Shown piece after piece: positions 9,824 through 23,618 of a DNA stretch of 55,576 nt (its first letter is position 1; every line of letters begins with the position of its first letter). The position numbers and the translations under genes were made by a program. The stretch is from Actinomycetes bacterium (GTDB lineage Bacteria; Actinomycetota; Thermoleophilia; BMS3ABIN01). The notes under the pieces are model-generated. The model did not search any database. It saw only the letters and a program-made list of their open reading frames with translations, and was not told where the DNA came from. The stretch is from positions 1 through 55,576 of the forward strand of contig JAJRYJ010000013.1 of the NCBI GenBank assembly GCA_024275795.1, written 5' to 3'.

Positions 9824-9862
9824 TCTTCCGGCCCCGGCCGGCAGTGGTGAAGCGGCGACCTC

Positions 9863-9939
9863 GGCGGTGTAGCTCAGCTGGTCAGAGCAGCGGAATCATA
9901 ATCCGCGTGTCGCAGGTTCGAGTCCTGCCACCGCTACCA
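9863..9939 (+). tRNA. tRNA-Met (CAT)
   Basis: GGCGGTG...CACCGCT acceptor stem (terminal G-U), anticodon loop atCATaa, T-arm GGTTCGAGTCC, encoded CCA. Confidence 0.92.
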
Positions 9940-10113
9940 ATTCTGGATGTCTCGCCTTCAGCCTGTTCAAGCCAATCCTTTCCCAATAAACGTGGGATTT
10001 CTCGCCCCCATGGTTATCACTCAAAGGGAGCCGGCTGCATCGATCCATGTTCCCTGCCGGCGCGTCAATAAGATCGGCTGATGTCCCCGCCATCGTATGC
10101 TATTATTCTCAGG

Positions 10114-10986
10114 ATGCTCTTGAGCAAGCAACAAAAGAAACTCTTTCCGCTGGCAGCGGTCATCCTCGCACTTATCACCTTCTTCCCTGTGGCTGCAGGC
10201 TGTGGTGACGAAGAGGAATCTCAATCCGAGATAGACATCTGGATCTCGCAGCTGGCAAGCGAGGATGAGGCGGAGCGTCAGCAGGCCATGGATTCCCTGG
10301 TCCAGGCGGGGGAGCCGGCGGTGGAGCCGGTGATCGCCGTGTTCGTCTCGGAGGAGCAGGCCCTGCCGGCCCTCAAGGGAGCCAGCAGCGTGCTCGAGCA
10401 GATCGGCGAACCCGCCGTGCAGCCGCTGATCGATTCCTTTGCCTACACGGGTGAGAAGAGAGCCACGGCTATCGCCTGGAAGAAGAACACGCTGGTGGCC
10501 ATCGGCGAGCCGGCAATCGAACCGCTGACGGCGGCGCTGGAAAACGAGGATCCGGCCGTCAGGGAGGCAGCAGCCGACACCCTGGGAGATATCGGGGACA
10601 GCCGGGCGGTGGACCCCCTGGCCCGGGCCCTGGACGACGAGGACGATGCCGTGCGCGAGGCGGCGGCTGAAGCCCTCGGCGCCATCGCCGATCCACAGGC
10701 GATACCGCCGCTGACGGACGCCCTGGATGACGAGAAGCGCGCCGTCAGGCAGGCCGTCCGCGACGCTCTCACCCGGATCCACGCCGCCGTCGGGGACACC
10801 CCCGAGCTCCAGGCCGCCTTCGACAGATGTGTCGCCGTGGAGGTGGCGCCCATCACCGATCCTTACGGGCTGGTGATCGACGAGAACGGCAAGATGGTGA
10901 ATCCGGAAGTGCTCTTCGGCCTGGCCGATGACAACAAGCTCTACATTCTCAGCATCCTCGGGGACTGTGTCAGGATCATCCAGTAG
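10114..10986 (+). CDS. HEAT-repeat lipoprotein
   Basis: Signal peptide with lipobox 'FFPVAAGC', then tandem HEAT-like units 'AVREAAADTLGDIGDSRAVDPLARALDDEDDAVREAAAEALGAI'. Confidence 0.8.
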   Translation: MLLSKQQKKLFPLAAVILALITFFPVAAGCGDEEESQSEIDIWISQLASEDEAERQQAMDSLVQAGEPAVEPVIAVFVSEEQALPALKGASSVLEQIGEPAVQPLIDSFAYTGEKRATAIAWKKNTLVAIGEPAIEPLTAALENEDPAVREAAADTLGDIGDSRAVDPLARALDDEDDAVREAAAEALGAIADPQAIPPLTDALDDEKRAVRQAVRDALTRIHAAVGDTPELQAAFDRCVAVEVAPITDPYGLVIDENGKMVNPEVLFGLADDNKLYILSILGDCVRIIQ

Positions 10987-11033
10987 CTGGAAACTGGCCG
11001 GTTCTTCTGCTATCTTACATCTGGTTCTAAAGG

Positions 11034-11052
11034 GACGGCTTGGCCGTCTTTT
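11034..11052 (+). terminator. Intrinsic terminator
   Basis: GACGGC-ttg-GCCGTC stem followed by TTTT(ATATT), just after the HEAT lipoprotein. Confidence 0.6.
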
Positions 11053-11078
11053 ATATTGCTCAAAGCAGAGGTTTTCAG

Positions 11079-11240
11079 ATGGCATCCGACAAGCGGCCGA
11101 TGGTGACGCTGGCATGCACAGAGTGCAAGCGGCGCAATTACAACACCACCAAGAACAAGGTCAACAACAGGGACCGGCTGGAGATGAACAAGTACTGCCC
11201 CTTCTGCCGGAAACATACGGCCCATAAGGAGACTCGCTAG
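11079..11240 (+). CDS. rpmG: 50S ribosomal protein L33
   Basis: [53 protein letters not shown]; CxxC...CxxC. Confidence 0.95.
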   Translation: MASDKRPMVTLACTECKRRNYNTTKNKVNNRDRLEMNKYCPFCRKHTAHKETR

Positions 11241-11305
11241 CAGCTTTGCGAAGGCTTTGCGGCAGGAGTATAATTCAGCTTTGGGCCTCGATTGCGGGTG
11301 TCCAA

Positions 11306-11382
11306 AGGGCTGTAGCTCCAACTGGTAGAGCGCCGGTCTCCAAAACCGGATGTTGGGGGTTCGAGTCCCTCCAGCCCTGCCA
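11306..11382 (+). tRNA. tRNA-Trp (CCA)
   Basis: AGGGCTG...CAGCCCT acceptor stem, anticodon loop ctCCAaa, encoded GCCA end. Confidence 0.95.
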
Positions 11383-11477
11383 ATCATAGTATTCTACCCG
11401 TCCCCCCGCCCCGGACCGGCCGCGGCCCTGGCGGCGCAAGCGGGAAACAGGAAAAGAGAACGGCTACCGAGGTAACC

Positions 11478-11858
11478 GTGGCGAAATCAGCCAAGGCGAA
11501 AAAAGCAGACGCGACAGCCACGCCCGCGAAGAAGGGCGTCAAGGGACGCTTCACGCGGGCCCAGGACGCCAAATCGTCAAAGCAGGCCAAGGCCAAGGCC
11601 AAGCAGGGTAAGGGCAAGCAGGCCAGGGGCAAGGCGAAGACGGGCAAGGGCGGCAAGGCCGCGCCGAAGGGCAAGGGCGGCAACCGCGCCATCCAGTTCC
11701 TGCGCGAGGTCAAGGTGGAGATGAGCAAGGTCACCTGGCCGACGCGGGACGAGCTGGTGCAGTCCACCGTAGCCGTTCTGGTGGCGGTGCTGATCACAGG
11801 CGTGTTCATCTTCCTGCTCGACGTGCTCTTCTCAAGGCTGATCGGGCTGGTGAGCTAG
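11478..11858 (+). CDS. secE: Preprotein translocase subunit SecE with Lys/Ala-rich N-terminal extension
   Basis: 'FLREVKVEMSKVTWPTRDELVQSTVAVLVAVLITGVFIFLLDVLFSRLIGLV' SecE core preceding nusG. Confidence 0.93.
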   Translation: MAKSAKAKKADATATPAKKGVKGRFTRAQDAKSSKQAKAKAKQGKGKQARGKAKTGKGGKAAPKGKGGNRAIQFLREVKVEMSKVTWPTRDELVQSTVAVLVAVLITGVFIFLLDVLFSRLIGLVS

Positions 11859-11866
11859 GGACGGTC

Positions 11867-12391
11867 ATGGCTTTCAACTGGTACGTGATAAATACATACT
11901 CCGGGCACGAGAACAAGGTACGGCTGAACCTGCTGCAGCGGATGAAGACCATGCACCAGGAACAGAACGTCAAAGAGATAGTCGTGCCCACGGAGCAGGT
12001 GGTGGAGACCAAGAACGGCCAGAAGGTGCAGACGGAGAAGCGGGTTTTCCCCGGCTACGTGATGGTCAACATGAAGATGAACGAGGACTCGTGGGCGCTG
12101 GTGAAAAACACGCCCGGCGTCACCGGGTTCGTGGGCTCCGCCAACAAGCCGGTGCCCCTGACCCCCGAAGAGGTGGACCGCATCCTCGATACGGGCACAG
12201 TCGAGAAGCCCAAGGCCGTGGCCCAGTTCAGCGTCGGCGAGACGGTGCGCGTGATGTCGGGACCGCTGGCCGACTTCAACGGCGAGATCTCCGAGGTCAA
12301 CGAGGACCAGAACAAGCTTACGGTGCTGGTGAACATTTTCGGGCGTGAGACCCCGGCCCAGCTCAGTTACGACCAGGTGAAGAAGGTTTGA
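11867..12391 (+). CDS. nusG: Transcription termination/antitermination protein NusG
   Basis: '[18 protein letters not shown]', '[30 protein letters not shown]', C-terminal KOW domain. Confidence 0.97.
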   Translation: MAFNWYVINTYSGHENKVRLNLLQRMKTMHQEQNVKEIVVPTEQVVETKNGQKVQTEKRVFPGYVMVNMKMNEDSWALVKNTPGVTGFVGSANKPVPLTPEEVDRILDTGTVEKPKAVAQFSVGETVRVMSGPLADFNGEISEVNEDQNKLTVLVNIFGRETPAQLSYDQVKKV

Positions 12392-12462
12392 GGCGGTTGC
12401 GGCGGCAGCGACTGATGCGGTATCCTTCACTCTTGCGGTTTTTTCAATAGAAGAGGAAACAG

Positions 12463-12888
12463 ATGGCATCGAAGCCGGTAATGACAATGATAAAGCTACA
12501 GATTCCCGCGGGCCAGGCCAACCCGGCGCCGCCGGTTGGTCCCGCACTGGGTCAGCACGGCGTCAACATCATGGACTTCTGCAAGGCGTTCAACTCCCAG
12601 ACGCAGCAGGAGGGCAATACGATCATCCCCGTGGAGATAACCGTCTACGAGGACCGCAGCTTCACTTTCATCACCAAGACGCCGCCGGCGGCCGTGCTGC
12701 TCAAGGAGGCGGCCCGGCTGGAGAAGGGCTCCGGCGAGCCCAACCGCGAGAAGGTGGGCACCGTATCCCGGGCCGACGTACAGAAGATCGCCGAGCGCAA
12801 GATGAAGGACCTGAACGCCAACGACGTCGAGGCGGCGATGAAGATTATCGCCGGCACGGCGCGCAGCATGGGGCTGGTGGTGGAATAG
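12463..12888 (+). CDS. rplK: 50S ribosomal protein L11
   Basis: '[34 protein letters not shown]'. Confidence 0.98.
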   Translation: MASKPVMTMIKLQIPAGQANPAPPVGPALGQHGVNIMDFCKAFNSQTQQEGNTIIPVEITVYEDRSFTFITKTPPAAVLLKEAARLEKGSGEPNREKVGTVSRADVQKIAERKMKDLNANDVEAAMKIIAGTARSMGLVVE

Positions 12889-12890
12889 CC

Positions 12891-13607
12891 ATGGCCGTCA
12901 AGACAGGTAAAAGATACGGCGAGGCCAGCGGCAAGATAGACCGCGAAAAGCTTTACGGCCCCAGGGAGGCCATGAGTATACTCAAGTCCTTTCCCAAGGC
13001 CGGTTTCGACGAGACGATCGAGGTGCATTTCCGCCTTGGCGTCGATCCCAGGCAGGCGGACCAGATGATTCGCGGCACAATGATGCTTCCCAGGGGGACC
13101 GGCAAGGAGATGCGCGTGGCGGTGTTCGCCGAGGGCGAGAAGGAGAAGGAGGCCCGTGACGCGGGCGCCGACGCCGTCGGCGGCGAGGACCTGGCCAGGA
13201 AGGTCGAGGAGGGCTGGTTCGACTTCGACGTGGCCATCGCCACCCCTGACATGATGAAGGTCGTGGGCAAGCTGGGCAAGGTCCTGGGACCGCGCGGGCT
13301 GATGCCCAATCCCAAGGCCGGCACCGTTACCTTCGACATCGCCAAGGCGGTGCAGGAGGCCAAGGCCGGCAAGGTGGAGTACCGTACCGACCGCACCGGC
13401 ATCATCCACCTGTCGATCGGCAAGATGTCCTTCCCCGAGGAGGATCTGCTTGAGAACTACGCGGCCGTCCACGACGAGCTCGTACGCGCCAAGCCCGCAT
13501 CGGCGAAGGGCAAGTACATGATTTCAGTCACACTGACTTCCACCATGGGACCGGGCATCCGCCTGGACCCGACGGTGACGTCGGACAAGATGGAAGACAG
13601 CGCCTGA
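12891..13607 (+). CDS. rplA: 50S ribosomal protein L1
   Basis: '[25 protein letters not shown]', '[14 protein letters not shown]'. Confidence 0.97.
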   Translation: MAVKTGKRYGEASGKIDREKLYGPREAMSILKSFPKAGFDETIEVHFRLGVDPRQADQMIRGTMMLPRGTGKEMRVAVFAEGEKEKEARDAGADAVGGEDLARKVEEGWFDFDVAIATPDMMKVVGKLGKVLGPRGLMPNPKAGTVTFDIAKAVQEAKAGKVEYRTDRTGIIHLSIGKMSFPEEDLLENYAAVHDELVRAKPASAKGKYMISVTLTSTMGPGIRLDPTVTSDKMEDSA

Positions 13608-13682
13608 AGCGGACGCTGCGCCGCCGGCCTGAAAGCCGTGCTGCAGCAGCGGGCCGCGCCTGAAGGCCACAACTGAATAGCA

Positions 13683-13825
13683 CCAGAGACAGCCGGTGCC
13701 TGACTCCGCGAGAGGCGGGGCAGGCCGAAAGGGCCCCGAGGGCCCGCCCGCCGAGGTAGCAGCGCCAGAAGCGTGATTTCGGGACCAGGGTCCCATGCGT
13801 CTACCTCTGCGGGGGTAGTTTTTTT
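13683..13825 (+). ncRNA. Ribosomal protein L10 leader with terminator-type attenuator
   Basis: 236-nt rplA-rplJ spacer with 'CCAGAGACAGCCGGTG...GCCCGCCGAGGTAGCAGC', resembling L10-leader consensus elements, ending in an intrinsic terminator before rplJ. Confidence 0.7.
13801..13825 (+). terminator. Intrinsic terminator/attenuator upstream of rplJ
   Basis: CTACCTC-tgcg-GGGGTAG stem (one U-G) followed by seven T. Confidence 0.8.
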
Positions 13826-13843
13826 ATTGCCGGGAGGTGAGAG

Positions 13844-14371
13844 ATGAAGAGGGAAGACAAGGTAGCCAAGGTCGAGGAGCTGACGGAGAAGCTCAAGCAG
13901 AGCAATGCCATACTGCTGGCGGACTACCGCGGTCTTACAGTGGCCGAGGCCCGCGAGCTGCGGAACGACATGCGCGAGGCGGGGGCCGTCTACGAAGTGG
14001 TGAAGAACTCGCTCGTGGAGCGGGCCGCCGATGCCGCCGGCATCGAGGACCTCAAGCAGTACCTGGACGGCCATACGGCCATCGCCTTCTGCAACGAGGA
14101 GGCGGCGCCGCCGGCCAAGGTCCTGTCCAAATATGCCAAGGAATTCAAGCCCCTGGAGATCAAGGGGGGTATCCTGGACGGCAACAGCATCGACGTGGAG
14201 ATGGTGAAGTTCCTGGCGTCGCTGCCGCCCAGGGATGTGCTGCTGGGACAGCTGGCGGGTGCTCTACAGGGTCCGATCAGGGGCCTGGCGATGGTATGCT
14301 CCGGCCCCGTGCGGGGGCTGGTGACCGCGCTCTCGCAGATCAGGGAGCAGAAGGAGGAGGCAGCCGCCTGA
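13844..14371 (+). CDS. rplJ: 50S ribosomal protein L10
   Basis: 'MKREDKVAKVEELTEKLKQSNAILLADYRGLTVAEARELRNDMREAGAVYEVVKNSL'. Confidence 0.97.
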   Translation: MKREDKVAKVEELTEKLKQSNAILLADYRGLTVAEARELRNDMREAGAVYEVVKNSLVERAADAAGIEDLKQYLDGHTAIAFCNEEAAPPAKVLSKYAKEFKPLEIKGGILDGNSIDVEMVKFLASLPPRDVLLGQLAGALQGPIRGLAMVCSGPVRGLVTALSQIREQKEEAAA

Positions 14372-14448
14372 TTCAGGCTGTCATACTGCCGCCTGACGGC
14401 AGGGCAATGTGTTCAGTGATTATTCAGTAACGGTTACAAGGAGGAACA

Positions 14449-14829
14449 ATGTCAACAGAGGAACTGATAGAACAGATCAAGGAGATGAGCGTCACGGACC
14501 TGGCCGAACTGGTGAAGGCGCTTGAGGAGGAATTCGGCGTCAGCGCCGCCGCGCCGGTGGCTGTGGCCGCTGCTCCGGGCGCCGCGCCTGCGGAAGGTGG
14601 AGGCGCCGAGGAAGAGAAGACCGCCTTCGATGTCGTGCTCGCCGAGGTGGGCGACAAGAAGATCCAGGTGATCAAGGTCGTGCGCGCCGTCACCGGCCTG
14701 GGCCTCAAGGAGGCCAAGGAAGTAGTGGATAACGCCCCCAAGCCCGTGAAGGAGGGTGTCTCCAAGGACGAGGCCGACGAGGTCAAGGGCAAGCTGGAAG
14801 AGGTCGGCGCCACCGTAGAGGTAAAATAA
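14449..14829 (+). CDS. rplL: 50S ribosomal protein L7/L12
   Basis: '[56 protein letters not shown]'. Confidence 0.98.
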   Translation: MSTEELIEQIKEMSVTDLAELVKALEEEFGVSAAAPVAVAAAPGAAPAEGGGAEEEKTAFDVVLAEVGDKKIQVIKVVRAVTGLGLKEAKEVVDNAPKPVKEGVSKDEADEVKGKLEEVGATVEVK

Positions 14830-14843
14830 CGCAGGAGAAAAAC

Positions 14844-14934
14844 GGGGACGTGGTTTCCTTTGTTTCCTTTTGCGATGCTTGCGGCGCCGGTGGTGATCCC
14901 AGGCGCAAAAGGAAACAAAGGAAACCACGTCCCC
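14844..14934. repeat. Perfect 31-bp inverted repeat with 29-nt loop (REP/MITE-like palindrome)
   Basis: GGGGACGTGGTTTCCTTTGTTTCCTTTTGCG (14844-14874) and its exact reverse complement CGCAAAAGGAAACAAAGGAAACCACGTCCCC (14904-14934). Confidence 0.95.
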
Positions 14935-14939
14935 TATCC

Positions 14940-14968
14940 TTGCTTCCACGCGCAGCGTATGTTATATT
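14940..14968 (+). promoter_or_regulatory. Candidate promoter upstream of rpoB
   Basis: TTGCTT (14940-14945), 17-nt spacer, TATATT (14963-14968). Confidence 0.4.
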
Positions 14969-15025
14969 TCCTTGTTCGTGCCGCTGCACGGCCCATTGAC
15001 CCTGCATTAATCCCGTCCTTAAGGG

Positions 15026-18000
15026 GTGAGCCTTTTGGTAAGAAGTTCAAGTGTCGCAGCAAGTCCCCGCAATCGGAGGTCCTTCTCCAAACTCGAAAAG
15101 ATTCTCGAGGTTCCCAACCTCATCGATATTCAGAAGAAGTCCTATGAGTGGTTCCTGACGGACGGCGTCCGCGAGACCATCGCCGACATATCGCCCATCG
15201 AGGACTATACCGGCAGCCTGGCCGTGGAGTTCGGCAAGCACGAGTTCAAGGAGCCGGACAATACCATCGAGGAATGCCGCGACAAGGACGGCACCTATTC
15301 CGCCCCCCTGTTCATGGACATCAGCTTCATCAACAAGGAGACGGGCGAGATCCGCCAGCAGGAGGTCTTCATGGGCGATTTCCCCATGATGACCAAATGG
15401 GGGACCTTCATCATCAACGGCACCGAGCGGGTGGTTGTGACCCAGCTGGTGCGCTCGCCCGGCGCCTACGTGATGGAGCCCAAGGATTCCACCAAGCAGG
15501 TGTTCATCGCCAACCTGATGCCCTCGCGCGGCTCCTGGCTGGAGCTGGAGATAGACAAGAAGGGCCTGGTGAACGTGCGCATCGACCGCAAGCGCAAGCT
15601 GCCGGTGACGGTGCTGCTCCGGGCCCTGGGCTACGGCAGCGACGATGACATCCTGAAGCTGTTCGACGAGGGTTCTACATATATACAGAGGACCCTGGAG
15701 AAGGACCCCACCACCTGCAACGAGGAAGCGCTGATCGAGCTCTTCAAGAAGCAGCGCCCGGGCGAGCCGCCAAGCCTTGACAGCGCCCGCTCGCTGCTGA
15801 AGGCGCTGTTTTTCGACTCAAAGCGCTACGACCTCACCAAGGTGGGCCGCTACAAGCTGAATACCCGCCTGGGGCTGGACGTTAAGCCCTCGGTGCGCAC
15901 ATTGACCAACGAGGACATCATCGAGCTGATCCGCGAGCTGATCAAGTTGCCGGTGAAACTGGGCCTGCCCGAGGACAGCAGCGATTTCGCCGCCGAGGCC
16001 ATCTCCATGTCCCGCGAGGAGATCGCCCACGACCTGGACGAATACGAACATTTCGGCAACCGCCGCCTGCGTACGGTGGGCGAGCTGGTGCAGGAAGCTT
16101 TCCGCATCGGCCTCTACCGCATGGAGCGCGTGGTCAAGGAGCGCATGACCACCGAGGACGTGGACGTGATCACGCCGCAGCACATAATTAATATCCGACC
16201 GGTGGTGGCGGCGCTGAAGGAGTTCTTCGGCTCGTCCCAGCTGTCGCAGTTCATGGACCAGACCAACACGCTTGCGGGCCTGACCCACAGGCGGCGCCTG
16301 AGCGCCCTGGGCGCCGGCGGCCTCACCCGGGAGCGCGCCCCCATCGAGGTGCGCGACGTGCACCCGACCCATTACGGGCGCATGTGCCCCATCGAGACGC
16401 CGGAAGGTCCCAACATCGGTCTCATCGGCTCGCTCAGTTCCTACGCCACGGTCAACGAGTTCGGTTTCATCCAGACCCCCTATCGCAGGGTGGTCAAGGG
16501 CAAGGTCACGGATGAGATAATCTACCTGGACGCCAGCGAAGAGGACAGGTACATCATCGCCCAGGCCAACGCCGAGTTCAATCCCAGGACCGGCCGTTTC
16601 AAGAACAGGACCGTGCTGGCCCGCGCCCGCGACGGCGAGGTCGTCACCGTCAGCCCCAGGGATGTGGACTTCATGGACGTCTCGCCGCAACAGATAGTCT
16701 CCGTGGCGACGGCCCTGGTTCCCTTCCTGGAACATAACGACGCCAACCGCGCCCTCATGGGCTCCAACATGCAGCGCCAGGCGGTGCCGCTGCTCACTTC
16801 CGAGGCGCCGCTGGTCGGCACCGGCATGGAGGTGAGGGCGGCGGTGGATACGGGCGACGTCATCCTCGCCGAGCACGCCGGCAAGGTCAAGGAAGTGGAT
16901 GCGGAGCAGGTAGTGGTCGAGACGTCCAAGGGTAAGGAGGACGTCTACAGCCTCTCCAAGTTCACCCGCTCCAACCAGGGTACCATCATGCACCAGAAGC
17001 CGCTGGTGGAGGAGGGGGAGAGGGTCAAGGCCAACGCGGTGCTGGCGGACGGCGCCGCCACCGACGAGGGCGAACTGGCCCTGGGCAAGAACCTGCTGGT
17101 GGCCTTCATGAGCTGGGAAGGATACAACTTCGAGGACGCCATCATCATCAGCGAGCGGCTGGTGAAGGACGATGTGCTGTCCTCCATCCATATAGAGGAA
17201 TACGAGGTGGAAGCCCGCAGCACCAAGCTGGGCGACGAGGAGATCACCCGCGACATCCCCAACCGCAGCGAGGAATCGCTGGCGGACCTGGACGAGGAGG
17301 GCATCATCCGCGTCGGCGCCGAGGTGAACTCGGGCGACCTGCTGGTGGGCAAGGTGACGCCCAAGGGCGAGACCGAGCTCACGGCCGAGGAGAAGCTTAT
17401 CCGCGCCATCTTCAAGGAGAAGGCGCGCGAGGTGCGCGACACCTCGCTGAAGGTCCCCCACGGCGAGGGCGGCCGCGTCATCGACGTCAAGCTGTTCTCG
17501 CGCGAGGCCGGCGACGACCTGGCGCCGGGCGTCAACAGGCTGGTGCGCGTATACGTAGCCAAGAAACGCAAGATCGCCGAGGGCGACAAGCTGGCGGGAC
17601 GCCACGGCAACAAGGGCGTCATCTCCAAGATCGTCGCCGAGGAGGATATGCCCTTCCTGGAGGACGGCACGCCGGTGGATATAATCCTCAATCCCCTGGG
17701 CGTTCCCTCGCGAATGAATATCGGCCAGATCCTCGAGACTCACCTGGGCTGGGCCGCCGCGCGCGGCTGGGATGACGGCGACGGCTTCAAGTCATGGATG
17801 CACGTGGCCACACCGGTGTTCGACGGCGCCACCGTCTCGGAGGTTGAAGAGGCGCTGATCAAGTGCTACGAGCATGATCCGGAGAAGAAGATCACCTACA
17901 CGCTCAACGGTGAGGAACCCAATCCCGGTTCGGGCAAGGTAAAGCTGTACGATGGCCTCACGGGTGAGGCCTACGGCGACAAGATCACCGTCGGCTACAT

Positions 18001-18555
18001 GTATATCCTGAAACTGCTGCACCTGGTGGACGACAAGATCCACGCCCGCTCCACGGGCCCCTACTCGCTGGTTACCCAGCAGCCCCTGGGCGGCAAGGCC
18101 CAGTTCGGCGGCCAGCGTTTCGGCGAGATGGAGGTCTGGGCGCTGGAGGCTTACGGCGCCGCCCACACGCTGCAGGAGATGTTGACCATCAAGTCCGACG
18201 ACACCATCGGGCGGGTCAAGGCCTACGAGGCCATCGTCAAGGGCGAGAACACGCCCGAGCCCAATATCCCCGAGTCCTTCAAGGTGCTGCTCAAGGAGAT
18301 GCAGAGCCTGGGCCTGGACGTGGGCGTCCAGAGCGAGGAGGGCGAGACGGTTGAGATGCGTGAAGAGGACGACGAGCTCCGGCGCGCAGCCGAGGAGCTG
18401 GGTATCGACCTCTCCGCCGGCAGCGCCGAGGAGGGCAAGGAGGGCGAGGAAGGTGAAGGGAGCGAGGACGGGGAAGGCGAAGAAGCGGAGCCGATCCCGG
18501 CCGAGCAGGAAGCCGTCAACGAAGTCGAGGTCCAGGAAGAGGAGATCGAGGTCGA

Positions 18556-18559
<4 letters not shown>
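15026..18559 (+). CDS. rpoB: DNA-directed RNA polymerase subunit beta
   Basis: 1177 aa; RRDR-like '[39 protein letters not shown]', '[10 protein letters not shown]'. GTG start. Confidence 0.98.
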
Positions 18560-22476
<3,917 letters not shown>

Positions 22477-22493
22477 GGCCTCAGGCCCCGTTC

Positions 22494-22522
22494 TTGACTC
22501 CCCCCATACCCCTTGCTATACT
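22494..22522 (+). promoter_or_regulatory. Candidate sigma70-type promoter for the rpsL (str) operon
   Basis: TTGACT (22494-22499), 17-nt spacer, TATACT (22517-22522). Confidence 0.7.
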
Positions 22523-22578
22523 GCCTCCTTGCGCCCCGCGACGGGCGCTTAAGTCTGTAAGTAATTGGGTATAAATAC

Positions 22579-22634
22579 CGGGTTGCAGGCTCCTCCGGTG
22601 GGCTGGGAAACCGGAGGTCGGAGTCTGCTGCCCG
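22579..22634 (+). ncRNA. Structured 5' leader hairpin upstream of rpsL (candidate regulatory leader)
   Basis: Nested complementarity GCAGGCTC/GAGTCTGC (one G-U) and CTCCGGT/ACCGGAG, flanked by GGG/CCC. Confidence 0.45.
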
Positions 22635-22669
22635 TTTCTGTGCGAAAAAAGCAAGAGTAGAAGGAAGTC

Positions 22670-23038
<369 letters not shown>

Positions 23039-23047
23039 GGGAATATC

Positions 23048-23518
23048 ATGCCACGCCGAGCCGCAGCCCAGAAGCGGGAGATCACCCCGGACCCCATCTA
23101 TAACAGCAAGCTGGTCACCCAGTTCGTCAACAAGGTGATGCTGGGCGGCAAGAAGTCCACGGCTGAGAAGATCACATACAGCGCCCTGGAGATCCTGGGC
23201 GAGAAGAAGGGAGACGATCCCGTAGCCGTGCTCAAGCAGGCGGTGGAGAAGGTTACGCCGCAGCTGGAGGTCAGGTCCCGGCGCGTCGGCGGCGCCACCT
23301 ACCAGGTGCCCGTGGAGGTTCCCTCCCGGCGGGCGCGCACGCTGGCGGTGCGCTGGATAGTGGGTTTTGCCCGCGAACGGCGCGAGAAGACCATGGCGGA
23401 ACGACTGGCCAACGAGTGCCTCGAGGCGCTGGACAACGCCGGCGGCGCCTGGAAGAAGAAGGATGACCTCTACCGCATGGCCCAGGCCAACAAGGCTTTC
23501 GCCCATTACCGCTGGTAG
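23048..23518 (+). CDS. rpsG: 30S ribosomal protein S7
   Basis: '[42 protein letters not shown]'. Confidence 0.98.
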   Translation: MPRRAAAQKREITPDPIYNSKLVTQFVNKVMLGGKKSTAEKITYSALEILGEKKGDDPVAVLKQAVEKVTPQLEVRSRRVGGATYQVPVEVPSRRARTLAVRWIVGFARERREKTMAERLANECLEALDNAGGAWKKKDDLYRMAQANKAFAHYRW

Positions 23519-23618
23519 GAAGGCCGGAGCACAAGGTGACGACCACAGGGAGCGCAGTCCCTTGAATGTTAACGAAGAGAGCCGATAACGGCAGAGAGTT
23601 GAAGGTATTGATCAGAAG

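Noticed and set aside
9649-10071. 140-aa + strand ORF spanning the tRNA cluster
   Set aside because: Overlaps three clear tRNA genes; translations such as 'GSNPVSPT' are the familiar artefact of tRNA 3' ends.
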